Assembly (NCBI GenBank): GCA_038230275.1 | Contig: JBBRNO010000026.1 | Location: 1 to 57,987 of the forward strand | Length of the DNA: 57,987 bases | Reading direction: 5' to 3' | Source: JANXXV01 sp038230275 | GTDB taxonomy: Bacteria > Acidobacteriota > Terriglobia > Bryobacterales > Bryobacteraceae | Shown here: one piece after another, positions 44,436 through 53,104 of the stretch | Position numbering within the stretch: the stretch's first letter is position 1 | Layout of the letters: each line of letters opens with the position of its first letter | The notes under the pieces: model-generated | The model's database searches: none | Seen by the model: the letters and a program-made list of their open reading frames with translations, nothing else | What the model was told of the DNA's origin: nothing | Made by a program: the position numbers and the translations under genes

Positions 44436-47072
44436 ATGACTCACGAAGAGCTACGTCTTAAACAATCCCAGGACCGATCGTCGCATTGGAAACGCTGGGG
44501 ACCCTACGTCAGCGAACGCGCCTGGGGCACCGTCCGGGAAGACTACAGCCCCAACGGTACAGCCTGGGATTATCTGACGCACGACCAGTCACGGTCAAAG
44601 GCTTATCGCTGGAACGAAGACGGGATCGCCGGCATTTGCGACCGCCATCAGAATATCTGCTTCGCCATTGCCCTATGGAACGGCAAAGACGCCATTCTGA
44701 AAGAACGCCTCTTCGGTCTGAACGGGAACGAGGGCAACCACGGCGAGGACGTGAAGGAATGCTACTACTATCTGGACAGCACGCCGACGCACTCCTACAT
44801 GAAGATGCTGTACAAGTACCCGCAGAAAACGTTCCCCTACGGACAGCTTGTCGAGGAGAACCGCAAGCGCGACAAGTCGCAACCGGAATACGAGTTGATT
44901 GACACGGGCATCTTCGACGACAACCGCTACTTCGATGTCTTTGTCGAATACGCCAAGGCGGAGCCCGACGACATTTGTATCCAAATCACGGTGGCCAACC
45001 GCGGGCCGGAAGCAGCCGATGTGGATCTGTTGCCGACGTTGTGGTTCCGGAATACGTGGTCATGGAAGGCGGATAGCCCAAAGCCGGCGCTGCGGTTCTT
45101 TGACGACCATAGCCCGACTGTTGCACTAGACGACCTGCATTATGGACGCCGCTGGCTGGCCTGCGAAGGCACGCCCACGCTGCTGTTCACCGAGAATGAA
45201 ACGAACTATGAGCGGCTGTTTCAGACGCCGAATGCCGGTCCCTATGTCAAGGATGCGTTCCACACTTACTTGATCCAAGGCAATCGCGATGCGGTGAATC
45301 CGGCACGCGAGGGAACCAAAGCGGCGGCGCACTATCACCTGAGAATCGATGCCGGCGCCAGCGCCACTGTTCGTCTGCGCTTTTGCGACGACTTACCGCC
45401 GGGCGGTGGCATTGGGACGGATTTCAACGAAATCCTGAGCGACCGCCGCGCCGATTCCGCCGAATTCTACGAGACCATCATTCCCCAGGATCTCTCCCCT
45501 GATGGCCGCAACGTGATGCGCCAGGCGTTCGCCGGGCTGCTCTGGTCCAAGCAGTTCTACCACTACGTGGTGAAAGACTGGCTGGACGGCGACCCGGCCA
45601 TGCCACCGCCTCCGGTACAGCGGAAGTATGGCCGCAATGATGAGTGGACCCACCTGTTCAATGCGGATGTGATCTCAATGCCCGACAAGTGGGAATATCC
45701 CTGGTACGCTGCCTGGGATTTGGCGTTCCATTGTCTGCCGCTGGCGCTGGTGGATTCTGAATTCGCGAAAGAGCAGCTGATTTTGATGCTGCGCGAGTGG
45801 TATATGCATCCGAACGGACAGTTGCCTGCTTATGAATGGGCGCTGGGCGATGTCAACCCGCCGGTGCACGCCTGGGCCGCGTTGCGTGTCTTCCGCATTG
45901 AAAGAAAGCGAACCGGAGTCGGCGACCGGAATTTTCTGGAACGCGTCTTCCACAAGCTGATGATCAACTTCACCTGGTGGGTGAACCGGAAGGATTCGGA
46001 AGGGCGCAATATTTTCCAGGGCGGATTCCTCGGTCTGGACAACATCGGCCTGTTTGATAGAAGCAAACCTTTGCCAATGGGCGGACATATCGAACAGGCG
46101 GATGGCACGGGTTGGATGGCGATGTATACGTTGAACCTGCTGGCTATCGCGCTGGAGCTGGCCGACGAGGATCCAACCTACGAAGATGTGGCCAGCAAGT
46201 TCTGGGAACATTTTCTCTACATCGCGCACGCCATCAATCATCTGGGATCCGACGATAGCGGCATGTGGTCTGAGGAGGACAATTTTTTCTACGACGTGCT
46301 GCACACGCCCGATGGGCAATTGAAGCCGATGAAGGTGCGCTCCATCGTCGGATTGATTCCGTTGTTCGCCGTGCAGATATTGCGGTCGGAAGTTCTGGCG
46401 AAGCTCGGCGGATTCCAACGCCGCATGAATTGGTTTTTGGAGAACAGGGAAGATCTGATTGCCAACGTGGCGTCGATGCGCGATCTCGGCCAGGAAGATC
46501 GCGGGCTGCTTTCCATTGTGGGTGAGGATCAACTGCGCAGTATTTTACGCGTAGTTCTGGATGAGGAGGAATTTCTTTCTCCCCTGGGGCTGCGGGCGCT
46601 ATCCCGCTATCATCTGGAACATCCGTATGTGATGCATGCCGACGGCGCCGAATATCGCGTGGATTACCAACCGGCGGAATCGCGAACTGGACTGTTTGGC
46701 GGGAATTCGAACTGGCGCGGCCCCATCTGGTTTCCCATCAACTATCTGCTCATCGAATCGCTGCAAAAGTTCGACTACTATTTTGGTCCCAGCTTCCAGG
46801 TGGAGTGCCCCACCGGATCAGGCAAGATGATGACACTGGCTGAAGTGGCGGCCGAACTTTCCCGGCGGCTGACTCGGCTGTTCACGCGCGATGAGAACGG
46901 CAGGCGGCCGGCGCATGGCGGCGATGAACGATATGCAACCGATCCGCACTGGCAGGACCTGGTGCTGTTCTACGAATATTTCAACGGAGACACCGGCGCG
47001 GGCCTGGGCGCGAACCACCAGACGGGTTGGACGGGGTTGGTGGCGAAGATGATGCAGCAGAGCGGCGAGTAG
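44436..47072 (+). CDS. GH63-family glycoside hydrolase (MGH1-like)
   Basis: An 878-aa glucosidase-like protein with an (alpha/alpha)6 barrel in its C-terminal two thirds. The start LRLKQSQDRSSHWKRWGPYV, then SERAWGTVREDYSPNGTAWD and WFRNTWSW, is typical of bacterial GH63 proteins of this length. The barrel has KWEYPWYAAWDLAFHCLPLA with an acidic residue at the active site, EWALGDVNPPVHAWAALRVF and NSNWRGPIWFPINYLL. Characterised bacterial members act on glucosylglycerate or mannosylglycerate or on alpha-glucosides. No signal peptide is seen, so it is cytoplasmic. A TATAAT box at 44414 leaves a leader of about ten bases without a Shine-Dalgarno sequence. It lies next to xylA (divergent) and acs (same strand). 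Confidence 0.85.
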   Translation: MTHEELRLKQSQDRSSHWKRWGPYVSERAWGTVREDYSPNGTAWDYLTHDQSRSKAYRWNEDGIAGICDRHQNICFAIALWNGKDAILKERLFGLNGNEGNHGEDVKECYYYLDSTPTHSYMKMLYKYPQKTFPYGQLVEENRKRDKSQPEYELIDTGIFDDNRYFDVFVEYAKAEPDDICIQITVANRGPEAADVDLLPTLWFRNTWSWKADSPKPALRFFDDHSPTVALDDLHYGRRWLACEGTPTLLFTENETNYERLFQTPNAGPYVKDAFHTYLIQGNRDAVNPAREGTKAAAHYHLRIDAGASATVRLRFCDDLPPGGGIGTDFNEILSDRRADSAEFYETIIPQDLSPDGRNVMRQAFAGLLWSKQFYHYVVKDWLDGDPAMPPPPVQRKYGRNDEWTHLFNADVISMPDKWEYPWYAAWDLAFHCLPLALVDSEFAKEQLILMLREWYMHPNGQLPAYEWALGDVNPPVHAWAALRVFRIERKRTGVGDRNFLERVFHKLMINFTWWVNRKDSEGRNIFQGGFLGLDNIGLFDRSKPLPMGGHIEQADGTGWMAMYTLNLLAIALELADEDPTYEDVASKFWEHFLYIAHAINHLGSDDSGMWSEEDNFFYDVLHTPDGQLKPMKVRSIVGLIPLFAVQILRSEVLAKLGGFQRRMNWFLENREDLIANVASMRDLGQEDRGLLSIVGEDQLRSILRVVLDEEEFLSPLGLRALSRYHLEHPYVMHADGAEYRVDYQPAESRTGLFGGNSNWRGPIWFPINYLLIESLQKFDYYFGPSFQVECPTGSGKMMTLAEVAAELSRRLTRLFTRDENGRRPAHGGDERYATDPHWQDLVLFYEYFNGDTGAGLGANHQTGWTGLVAKMMQQSGE

Positions 47073-47093
47073 CACCTGATAAAATTCATCCTG

Positions 47094-49025
47094 ATGAGTG
47101 AAATCGCCTCGTATGCCCCAAGTCCGGAGTTCGTCCGGAATGCCAATGTCCAGGGAATGGACGGATATCTCGACTTGTACCGCCGCGCCGAAGCGGACCC
47201 GGAAAAGTTCTGGGGAGATTTAGCCGAGACCGAACTGCATTGGTTCGAGAAGTGGACGAAGGTGCTGGAGTGGAATTCCCCATTCGCCAAGTGGTTCGTC
47301 GGTGGCAAAATCAACGTTGCCTATAACTGCCTGGACCGCCACCTGACCACCGCGCGCAAAAATAAGGCCGCCATCATTTGGGAAGGGGAACCTGGCGATC
47401 AACGCATCCTCACTTATCAGGAGCTGCACCGGCTGGTCTGCCGGTTTGCGAATGTACTGAAGTCGCGCGGCTACCAGACGGGCGACCGCGCCATCATTTA
47501 CATGCCGATGGTGCCAGAGGCAGCCGTAGCCATGTTGGCTTGCGCACGCCTGGGTATCACCCATAGCGTGGTTTTCGGCGGGTTCTCGGCCGAGGCACTG
47601 AAGGCTCGCATTCACGATCTGGGAGCCACCGTGGTGATCACCGCTGACGGCAGTTGGCGGCGCGGGAAAGAAGTGCGTTTGAAGGGCGCCGTGGATGAGG
47701 CGGTGGCGGAATGCCCCGGCGTGCGCGACGTAATTGTGTACCGGCGCACCGGCTCGGAAATCCCGATGACGGCGGGCCGCGATTCCTGGTGGCACGACCT
47801 GGATGAAGGCATGAGCGAGGACTGCCCTGCCGAGCACCTGGATTCCGAACACCCGCTGTACGTCCTCTACACCTCCGGCACCACCGGCAAGCCGAAAGGC
47901 ATTCTGCACACGACCGCCGGATACCTGTTGGGCTGCCACGTGACAATGAAGTGGGTCTTCGATCTTCACGAATCCGATACCTACTGGTGCACCGCCGACA
48001 TCGGCTGGGTGACGGGCCACAGCTACGCGGTGTACGGACCGCTCTCCGCCGGGGCCACCACAGTCATGTACGAAGGCGCGCCCGACTTCCCGCAATTCGA
48101 CCGCTGGTGGCGGTTGGTGGAAAAATACCGCGTCAGCATTTTCTACACCGCACCCACTGCTATCCGCGCGCTGATCCGCCAGGGGGATAAATGGCCCGAT
48201 GCGCACGATTTATCCAGCTTGCGCCTGCTGGGTTCGGTGGGTGAGCCTATCAATCCCACGGCGTGGGAGTGGTATCACCACGTGATCGGCAAGGATCGCT
48301 GCCCCATTGTGGATACCTGGTGGCAAACCGAAACCGGTTGCATGATGATCGCGCCAATGCCCGGAGCGGTGCCGCAGAAGGCCGGATCCGGGACGCTTCC
48401 CATGCCAGGGGTGATTGTCGATATCGTCGATCTGGCAGGCAACCCGGTGGGCACCGATAAGGAAGGGTTTCTCATCATCAAGAAGCCGTGGCCCAGTATG
48501 ATCCGCAACATATGGGGCGATCCGGAACGCTTTAAAGAGCAATACTGGACGCGCCTGCCTGGCATCTACTTCACCGGCGATGCAGCCCGGCGAGATGCCG
48601 ACGGGTACTACTGGATTTTAGGCCGCGTGGACGACGTGATGAACATCAGCGGGCACCGCCTTAGCACCATGGAAGTGGAATCCGCACTGGTCCATCATCC
48701 TGCCGTCGCCGAAGCTGCCGTGGTGGGCAAGCCGCACGAAATTACAGGACAGGCCATCTGCTGTTTTGTGACATTGAAGAAAGGCGACTGGGATCACGAA
48801 GCGCTGGGCAAGGAACTGCGTCAATGGGTGGCGCATGAGATCGGCGGGTTCGCGCGGCCGGAAGAAATTCGTTTCTCCGACGCGCTGCCGAAGACCCGCA
48901 GCGGCAAGATCATGCGCCGGCTGCTGCGTGAGATTGTCACCAGCAAGACAGTGTCCGGTGACGTGACCACGCTGGAAGATTTCTCGGTGGTTAGCAAACT
49001 GGCAGCCCAGACCGACGAGGATTAG
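47094..49025 (+). CDS. acs: Acetyl-CoA synthetase
   Basis: A 643-aa AMP-forming acetyl-CoA synthetase. The N-terminal ACAS domain reads DLYRRAEADPEKFWGDLA. The P-loop is YTSGTTGKPKGILHTTAGYL. WQTETGCMMIAPMPGA is the acetate-pocket block with W and G as in true Acs. The hinge FTGDAARRDADGYYWILGRV and the acetylation-site lysine in PKTRSGKIMRR (about K605) are intact, so control by protein acetylation is plausible. It is 21 bases after GH63, with an AT-rich GATAAAAT box just before the start, and the DinB gene follows after one base. Confidence 0.95.
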   Translation: MSEIASYAPSPEFVRNANVQGMDGYLDLYRRAEADPEKFWGDLAETELHWFEKWTKVLEWNSPFAKWFVGGKINVAYNCLDRHLTTARKNKAAIIWEGEPGDQRILTYQELHRLVCRFANVLKSRGYQTGDRAIIYMPMVPEAAVAMLACARLGITHSVVFGGFSAEALKARIHDLGATVVITADGSWRRGKEVRLKGAVDEAVAECPGVRDVIVYRRTGSEIPMTAGRDSWWHDLDEGMSEDCPAEHLDSEHPLYVLYTSGTTGKPKGILHTTAGYLLGCHVTMKWVFDLHESDTYWCTADIGWVTGHSYAVYGPLSAGATTVMYEGAPDFPQFDRWWRLVEKYRVSIFYTAPTAIRALIRQGDKWPDAHDLSSLRLLGSVGEPINPTAWEWYHHVIGKDRCPIVDTWWQTETGCMMIAPMPGAVPQKAGSGTLPMPGVIVDIVDLAGNPVGTDKEGFLIIKKPWPSMIRNIWGDPERFKEQYWTRLPGIYFTGDAARRDADGYYWILGRVDDVMNISGHRLSTMEVESALVHHPAVAEAAVVGKPHEITGQAICCFVTLKKGDWDHEALGKELRQWVAHEIGGFARPEEIRFSDALPKTRSGKIMRRLLREIVTSKTVSGDVTTLEDFSVVSKLAAQTDED

Positions 49026-49026
49026 T

Positions 49027-49524
49027 ATGCAGCTCGATGCCAAGTTTCTGGTGCAGCACTTGCAGTACAGCCAGTGGGCCAGTGAGCGGTCGATCGAGGC
49101 TGTCCGGCCGCTCACCATCGAAGAGCAGAACCGCTATCTCTACACGTCCTACCACGGAGTTCTGGGAACCCTGGTGCATATCTACCAGGCAGACCGGATC
49201 TGGCTCTCGCGATTGGATGGTAGTCCGCGGTTGACGCTTGCGGATTTTAACGAGACGCTTACGCTGGAGCCGCTTGCGGAGGCGTGGGCGAAGATCCACG
49301 CCGGATTACAGAGTTGGGCCGGCGCATTGACCGAGGAAGCCGTTATCGGAACTTTGAAGTATGTCAACATCCAGGGTCATGCCTACGAACTGCCGGTCTG
49401 GCAGGTGATTCTGCATGTAGTGAACCACGCCAGCTATCACCGGGGACAGATCACCACCATGCTGCGGCAGTTGAATCACAAGCCGATCGTCACCGATCTG
49501 GCCGCTTACTATAACAGGCGCTAG
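49027..49524 (+). CDS. DinB-family protein
   Basis: A 165-aa four-helix-bundle protein of the DinB/YfiT group, often metal-dependent transferases or unknown stress proteins. The metal-site histidines are visible in HGVLGTLVHIYQADRIWLSR and in VVNHASYHRGQITTMLRQLN. It starts one base after the acs stop, so the two are cotranscribed. The stop codon TAG lies within the CTAG target of element copy 4 and is regenerated by the duplication, so the protein end is unchanged by the insertion. Confidence 0.88.
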   Translation: MQLDAKFLVQHLQYSQWASERSIEAVRPLTIEEQNRYLYTSYHGVLGTLVHIYQADRIWLSRLDGSPRLTLADFNETLTLEPLAEAWAKIHAGLQSWAGALTEEAVIGTLKYVNIQGHAYELPVWQVILHVVNHASYHRGQITTMLRQLNHKPIVTDLAAYYNRR

Positions 49525-49672
49525 TGTAGTGTCCGCGAATTGGATGGACACTGCCAAAAACCGCTCCTTTACAGTCGCGGCTCGGAAACTACTGTTGCAG
49601 CGACGAGTTCGAGACCGAGCCGCGCGTGTGAGCAAGCCGTTTCTTGTGTCCAGTTATTTGTCGGACAGTACA
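49525..49672 (+). mobile_element. 148-bp CTAG-targeting MITE-like element, copy 4
   Basis: Full length, with CTAG at 49521-49524 and 49673-49676. The central stem is perfect: CGCGGCTCGG (49576-49585) with CCGAGCCGCG (49615-49624). It lies between the dinB stop and a truncated molybdenum-hydroxylase remnant. Confidence 0.88.
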
Positions 49673-49681
49673 CTAGCTGTT

Positions 49682-49928
49682 TTACGAACGCGCGGCCTTC
49701 AGTGCGGCCCGCACCCGGGCGTTGCGGAATGGACCCCGCCGAAGCCGAACCCCCGTGGCGTCGTAAATGGCGTTGGCGATCGCGGCGATCAGGGGCTTGC
49801 CTATGGTTTCGCCTGCCCCGTAATGCTGCAGATCGGGCCGGTTCGGAAGGGGATCTCCCCCAAGATGTACTGGCACTTCGCCAAGTCCCGCTCTCCTGAA
49901 GGGAAACTCCGATACGTGGGCGTGGACC
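49682..49928 (-). pseudogene. C-terminal remnant of a molybdenum hydroxylase Moco subunit
   Basis: The minus-strand frame reads VHVSE-like sequence, then RRAGLGEVPVHLGGDPLPNR, PDLQHYGAGETIGKPLIAA and IANAIYDATGVRLRRGPF, then stops. This is the last 80 or so residues of an xanthine dehydrogenase-family catalytic subunit, including the GAGE block with the catalytic-type Glu. There is no start codon in a sensible place and the rest of the gene is missing. The remnant begins directly at the PhzF stop. It differs from the intact subunit at 15182 (which has GLGEPP), so it comes from another paralogue. Confidence 0.75.
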
Positions 49929-50708
49929 TTACAGGTGGATGACACCCTCGGAGAACAGAATCGCGCGGCCCGACATTTTGACGCGATCCCCGAGATCCTC
50001 GCAGAGCAGTTCCCCGCCCCGCCTGGACACCTGGTGCGCCAGCAGCGTCTGCTTGCCCAGGAAGTCCGACCAGTACGGGATTAGCGTACAGTGCGCTGAA
50101 CCGGTAACCGGGTCTTCCGGAACCCCGGCGCCAGGGGCAAAGAAGCGGGAAACGAAGTCCGCGGTGTGGCCGGGTGCGGTAACGATGGTGCCGAACTTAT
50201 CCAATTTCGACAGCTGTTCCATGTTCGGTTTGAGGTCCAAAATCTCTTCCTCAGACTCATAGACAGCCATATACGCCTTGGCTTCCCATACCTCCTGCGG
50301 TTTCAGTCCCAGCGCTTCTATCAGTTCTTCGGGGACATCGCACGGCGAGGCGGGCAGCGCGGGGAAGTCCAGCGTGAAAAGATCGTCGCTCTTTGCCACG
50401 CGAAGTTCTCCGCTCCTGGTCTGAAAGCGCACCTCGTTTCGAGTCGGGTAGAGATGATTCAATAACACGTAAGCCGAAGCCAAAGTCGCGTGGCCGCAAA
50501 GATCCACTTCTATTTCAGGCGTAAACCAGCGCAGTTGAAACTCGGCGCCGGCGGGCACAAAGTAGGCCGTCTCCGATAGGTTGTTCTCCGAGGCAATCTC
50601 CTGCAGCAATTCGTCGTCGAGCCACGACTCCAGCGGGCAGACCGCCGCAGGGTTCCCCCCGAACAATCGCCCGGTGAAAGCATCCACATGATAGAGCGGG
50701 ATCTTCAT
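49929..50708 (-). CDS. PhzF-family epimerase/isomerase
   Basis: A 259-aa protein of the PhzF/diaminopimelate-epimerase fold. YHVDAFTGRLFGGNPAAVCP is the N-terminal signature. NNLSETAYFVPAG contains the catalytic-type Glu, and DLCGHATLASAYVLLNH plus PEDPVTGSAHCTLIPYW carry the second-half motifs. In phenazine producers PhzF isomerises dihydro-hydroxyanthranilate, but most bacterial homologues have unknown small-molecule roles, and there are no other phenazine genes here. The start at 50708 follows an AGGA site. The longer frame to 50726 adds six residues. Confidence 0.85.
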   Translation of the reverse strand: MKIPLYHVDAFTGRLFGGNPAAVCPLESWLDDELLQEIASENNLSETAYFVPAGAEFQLRWFTPEIEVDLCGHATLASAYVLLNHLYPTRNEVRFQTRSGELRVAKSDDLFTLDFPALPASPCDVPEELIEALGLKPQEVWEAKAYMAVYESEEEILDLKPNMEQLSKLDKFGTIVTAPGHTADFVSRFFAPGAGVPEDPVTGSAHCTLIPYWSDFLGKQTLLAHQVSRRGGELLCEDLGDRVKMSGRAILFSEGVIHL

Positions 50709-50740
50709 CCTACCAAGTGTAGCCAACTATTGAGGAAAAG

Positions 50741-50998
50741 TTATTGCAATCGCATGCGATGCTTCTCGCTGTGAACCAACTCGTCGAAGATCGCCAGCAC
50801 CTGCTTGCGGTAACTATAGACCCGGCGCAGATTGTCCCGAAAAGTGGTTTCGTAGCGCGGAGCCTTCATCCATTTATCAATCAGAGGCTTAGGCACATCG
50901 ATATCGCGCCGCAAAGCGTCCACCGAATGTCCCCGCAGAAACAGGCCATAGAACATCGCCGCTTCCCGTTGAGAAGCCAGGGGGTCGAAATCTTCCAT
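50741..50998 (-). CDS. Small acidobacterial hypothetical protein
   Basis: A protein of 85 aa from an ATG at 50998, or 98 aa from a TTG at 51037. It reads MEDFDPLASQREAAMFYGLF, LRGHSVDALRRDIDVPKPLI, then DKWMKAPRYETTFRDNLRRV, with a predicted helical, possibly DNA-binding, middle part. No function is known to me, though I recall similar short proteins in acidobacteria. It is upstream of phzF on the same strand with a gap of 32 bases, so they may be cotranscribed. The start is uncertain since neither candidate has a good ribosome site. Confidence 0.55.
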   Translation of the reverse strand: MEDFDPLASQREAAMFYGLFLRGHSVDALRRDIDVPKPLIDKWMKAPRYETTFRDNLRRVYSYRKQVLAIFDELVHSEKHRMRLQ

Positions 50999-51096
50999 TC
51001 CAGCGAGTTGAGGATTCCTCACAAACCACCACTGCAAAATTGAAGTATAAACACGGAAACAGTTTCTAGCAAGTACTCCCCGGTAATTGTTTTGGC

Positions 51097-51246
51097 CTAT
51101 TTCGCCGACTCCCGGTCGGAGTTGTACTCGCTATGATTCCAATCCAGGAGACGGCGCTCCATTCGTTCCAGTTTCACAGCCCGCCGCCAGACTAAGATCC
51201 AAGTGGCCGGCGATAACACGCGCATCGTCACATACAGTAGGAACAT
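51097..51246 (-). CDS. Possible short membrane-anchored peptide
   Basis: A 49-aa frame from an ATG at 51246: MFLLYVTMRVLSPATWILVW, then a polar tail RRAVKLERMERRLLDWNHSE. One hydrophobic helix plus charged tail is plausible, but no family was recognised and the frame overlaps nothing conserved. It may extend to 51312. Low confidence. Confidence 0.3.
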   Translation of the reverse strand: MFLLYVTMRVLSPATWILVWRRAVKLERMERRLLDWNHSEYNSDRESAK

Positions 51247-51356
51247 GCCGGTGGTATTGCAAACAGGTTGCCAACTTCTGTCCCTATCACACGAATTCGC
51301 GTTATCATGCACTTAAGGACGGAGCGCTGCGCTTTCGATTCCCCTGGAGGTTCATT

Positions 51357-51680
51357 ATGAAACGTCTTATTCCCATCTCGATCAGCATTCTGGGATTTTC
51401 CACATTGGCACTAGCCGAAAGCTGGACCGGAACCGTGGTCGATGTCATGTGCAAAGGCAAAGATCTGGCGGGGCATACCGCAAAGTGCGCCGTGTCCTGC
51501 TCAAAAGGGGGCTACGGCCTGGTACTTTCTGACGGTAAGTTCGTGAAGTTTAACGAAACTGGAAACGCCAAGGCTCTGGCAGCCCTGAAGGCCACCGCCA
51601 AAGAGAAAGATCTGAAAGCAAAGGTTACCGGAAGCTTAGATAACGACGTGATCACGGTTGAGTCGATAGAAATTCAGTAG
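51357..51680 (+). CDS. Small secreted protein
   Basis: A 107-aa exported protein. The signal peptide is RLIPISISILGFSTLALAES. The mature part is ESWTGTVVDVMCKGKDLAGH, then AKCAVSCSKGGYGLVLSDGK and a strand-rich end (KAKVTGSLDNDVITVESIEI). Three cysteines (C33-region MCKG, KCAVSC) could form disulfides or bind metal. The pattern matches small acidobacterial secreted proteins, with no known function. A TGGAGG site precedes the ATG at 51357, which was chosen over the long upstream frame from 51087. Confidence 0.7.
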   Translation: MKRLIPISISILGFSTLALAESWTGTVVDVMCKGKDLAGHTAKCAVSCSKGGYGLVLSDGKFVKFNETGNAKALAALKATAKEKDLKAKVTGSLDNDVITVESIEIQ

Positions 51681-52122
51681 CGGATCGCTTCCGGATCGCC
51701 AGCCAAGCCGAAAACAAAGTTGGGTTTTCCAGCCAGGTCATGATCCACAACAACATCTCTTCCTTGGCGGCTTTTCCGTTAGCGTCCAAGCCTGATTTTT
51801 GCAGCGCCCACCGGGCATGATCTTTGGCGGAGATCACTTCGGCCCGGATTCGCCGTCTACGATCAGGCACAGCGATCTCATATTCCTGCTGCAACGCGCA
51901 CAGCGTTCGCTCAAGACCGGCAAACGATTTCTGATTGATGCCCTCAACCAGAGGCGACATGGCCAGGCCGCTGCCCCGCACCAACTGCCGCAAGTAATTT
52001 TGAGACACCGGCGCCAGAGCCGTGGCGATTCGCTGCCAAACGGCCTCGTCAATGAATTGGACCGCCTCGGCGCTTAGAAGCGCTTCCATCCGTTTTCGCT
52101 TCGATTCAGCGTTTGTCGCCAT
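51652..52122 (-). CDS. Hypothetical protein cotranscribed with mltG
   Basis: A 156-aa, mostly helical protein without signal or membrane segment: RKRMEALLSAEAVQFIDEAV, then APVSQNYLRQLVRGSGLAMS and KDHARWALQKSGLDANGKAA. It has no recognised domain. It overlaps the mltG 3' end by 17 bases and follows ruvX and mltG on the minus strand, so it is the last gene of that operon. Its own end overlaps the convergent gene at 51357 by 29 bases. Confidence 0.6.
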   Translation of the reverse strand: MATNAESKRKRMEALLSAEAVQFIDEAVWQRIATALAPVSQNYLRQLVRGSGLAMSPLVEGINQKSFAGLERTLCALQQEYEIAVPDRRRRIRAEVISAKDHARWALQKSGLDANGKAAKEEMLLWIMTWLENPTLFSAWLAIRKRSATEFLSTQP

Positions 52123-53104
52123 TCCGGTACGCCTTCACCGCGACATTGTGTTGCTCAAGCGTGCTGGAAAATGTATGTTTACCGGAGCCGCCGGGTTTCG
52201 CCACAAAATAAAGATAGTCCGTTTCGGCCGGAGCCACAGCCGCTTTCAGCGCCGCTAGTCCGGGATTCGCGATCGGCCCCGGCGGCAATCCGGTGTGTTT
52301 GTACGTATTGTAGGGGTTCGTACTATTTAAATCAGACCGGTAGATGGTGCCGCGAAAGCGGTTTTCCAACAAGGCGGCGTAAATGGTGGTGGGATCGCAA
52401 TCGAGCGTCATGTTGCGCGTAAGCCGGTTCTCAAAAACAGAAGCGACTATCGGACGATCCGCGGGTACAGCCGTTTCTTTCTCCACCAGCGATGCTAATG
52501 TTACGGTGCGGCTCGCCGGGGCCGTGGGTGCGCCTAACTCTTTCCAGGCACGCCGGAACCGCGCGGTCATATCCCTGGCTATCTGTTGCGCGCTGGTGTG
52601 CCGGGTGACGCGGTAGGTGGCCGGAAAGAGAAAACCCTCCAGACTGGGTGCCTCTGGAGCCAGATCGCGAATCAGAGCGGGGTTCCCGGCGACCTTCAAA
52701 AACTCCGCGGCCGGCATCACGCCCAGTTGCTGCAGGGACGCCGCAATGTCAAACTGATTGCTGCCCTCTGGCACGCTCAACTCATAATAGAAAATATCGC
52801 CACGGGCAATCCGGCGGAAGACATCCACGGCGGAGGCCGGCGCGCTAAAGCGGTACTCCCCGGCCTTCAGACTAGACCGCGGCTGCGCCGCCCAGGCCGC
52901 CAGAAACACCCACTGGGAGCGAATCACACCGTTGTCTTCCAGCAGGTGTGCGATGCCGCGAGTGGACGTTCCCGGCGAAATGTCCACGAAGACTTCTTTA
53001 TCGAACCCCGCATACGGCGCACCGACAGAATAGACCAGATAAATCGCCGCAGCAGTCAGCACCAGCAACACCAATAGCAATATGCGCCTGATCATTCCGG
53101 CCAT
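52106..53104 (-). CDS. mltG: Endolytic murein transglycosylase
   Basis: A 332-aa MltG (YceG), which cuts growing glycan strands and so limits their length. One N-terminal membrane helix (IRRILLLVLLVLTAAAIYLV) anchors it in the inner membrane. A LysM-like part follows at about 37-105, then the YceG domain with the catalytic glutamate E208 in ASLVEKETAVPADRP. LDCDPTTIYAALLENRFRGT, YNTYKHTGLPPGPIANPGL and LYFVAKPGGSGKHTFS are all canonical. It overlaps ruvX by 13 bases at its start, the usual ruvX-mltG coupling. Confidence 0.95.
   Translation of the reverse strand: MAGMIRRILLLVLLVLTAAAIYLVYSVGAPYAGFDKEVFVDISPGTSTRGIAHLLEDNGVIRSQWVFLAAWAAQPRSSLKAGEYRFSAPASAVDVFRRIARGDIFYYELSVPEGSNQFDIAASLQQLGVMPAAEFLKVAGNPALIRDLAPEAPSLEGFLFPATYRVTRHTSAQQIARDMTARFRRAWKELGAPTAPASRTVTLASLVEKETAVPADRPIVASVFENRLTRNMTLDCDPTTIYAALLENRFRGTIYRSDLNSTNPYNTYKHTGLPPGPIANPGLAALKAAVAPAETDYLYFVAKPGGSGKHTFSSTLEQHNVAVKAYRNGDKR

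Noticed and set aside
47220..48206. 328-codon minus-strand open frame
   Set aside because: It is opposite acs, which has an intact ATP-binding loop.
49540..49899. 119-codon plus-strand frame across element copy 4 and the remnant
   Set aside because: It is made of mobile-element sequence and the antisense of the molybdenum-hydroxylase remnant.
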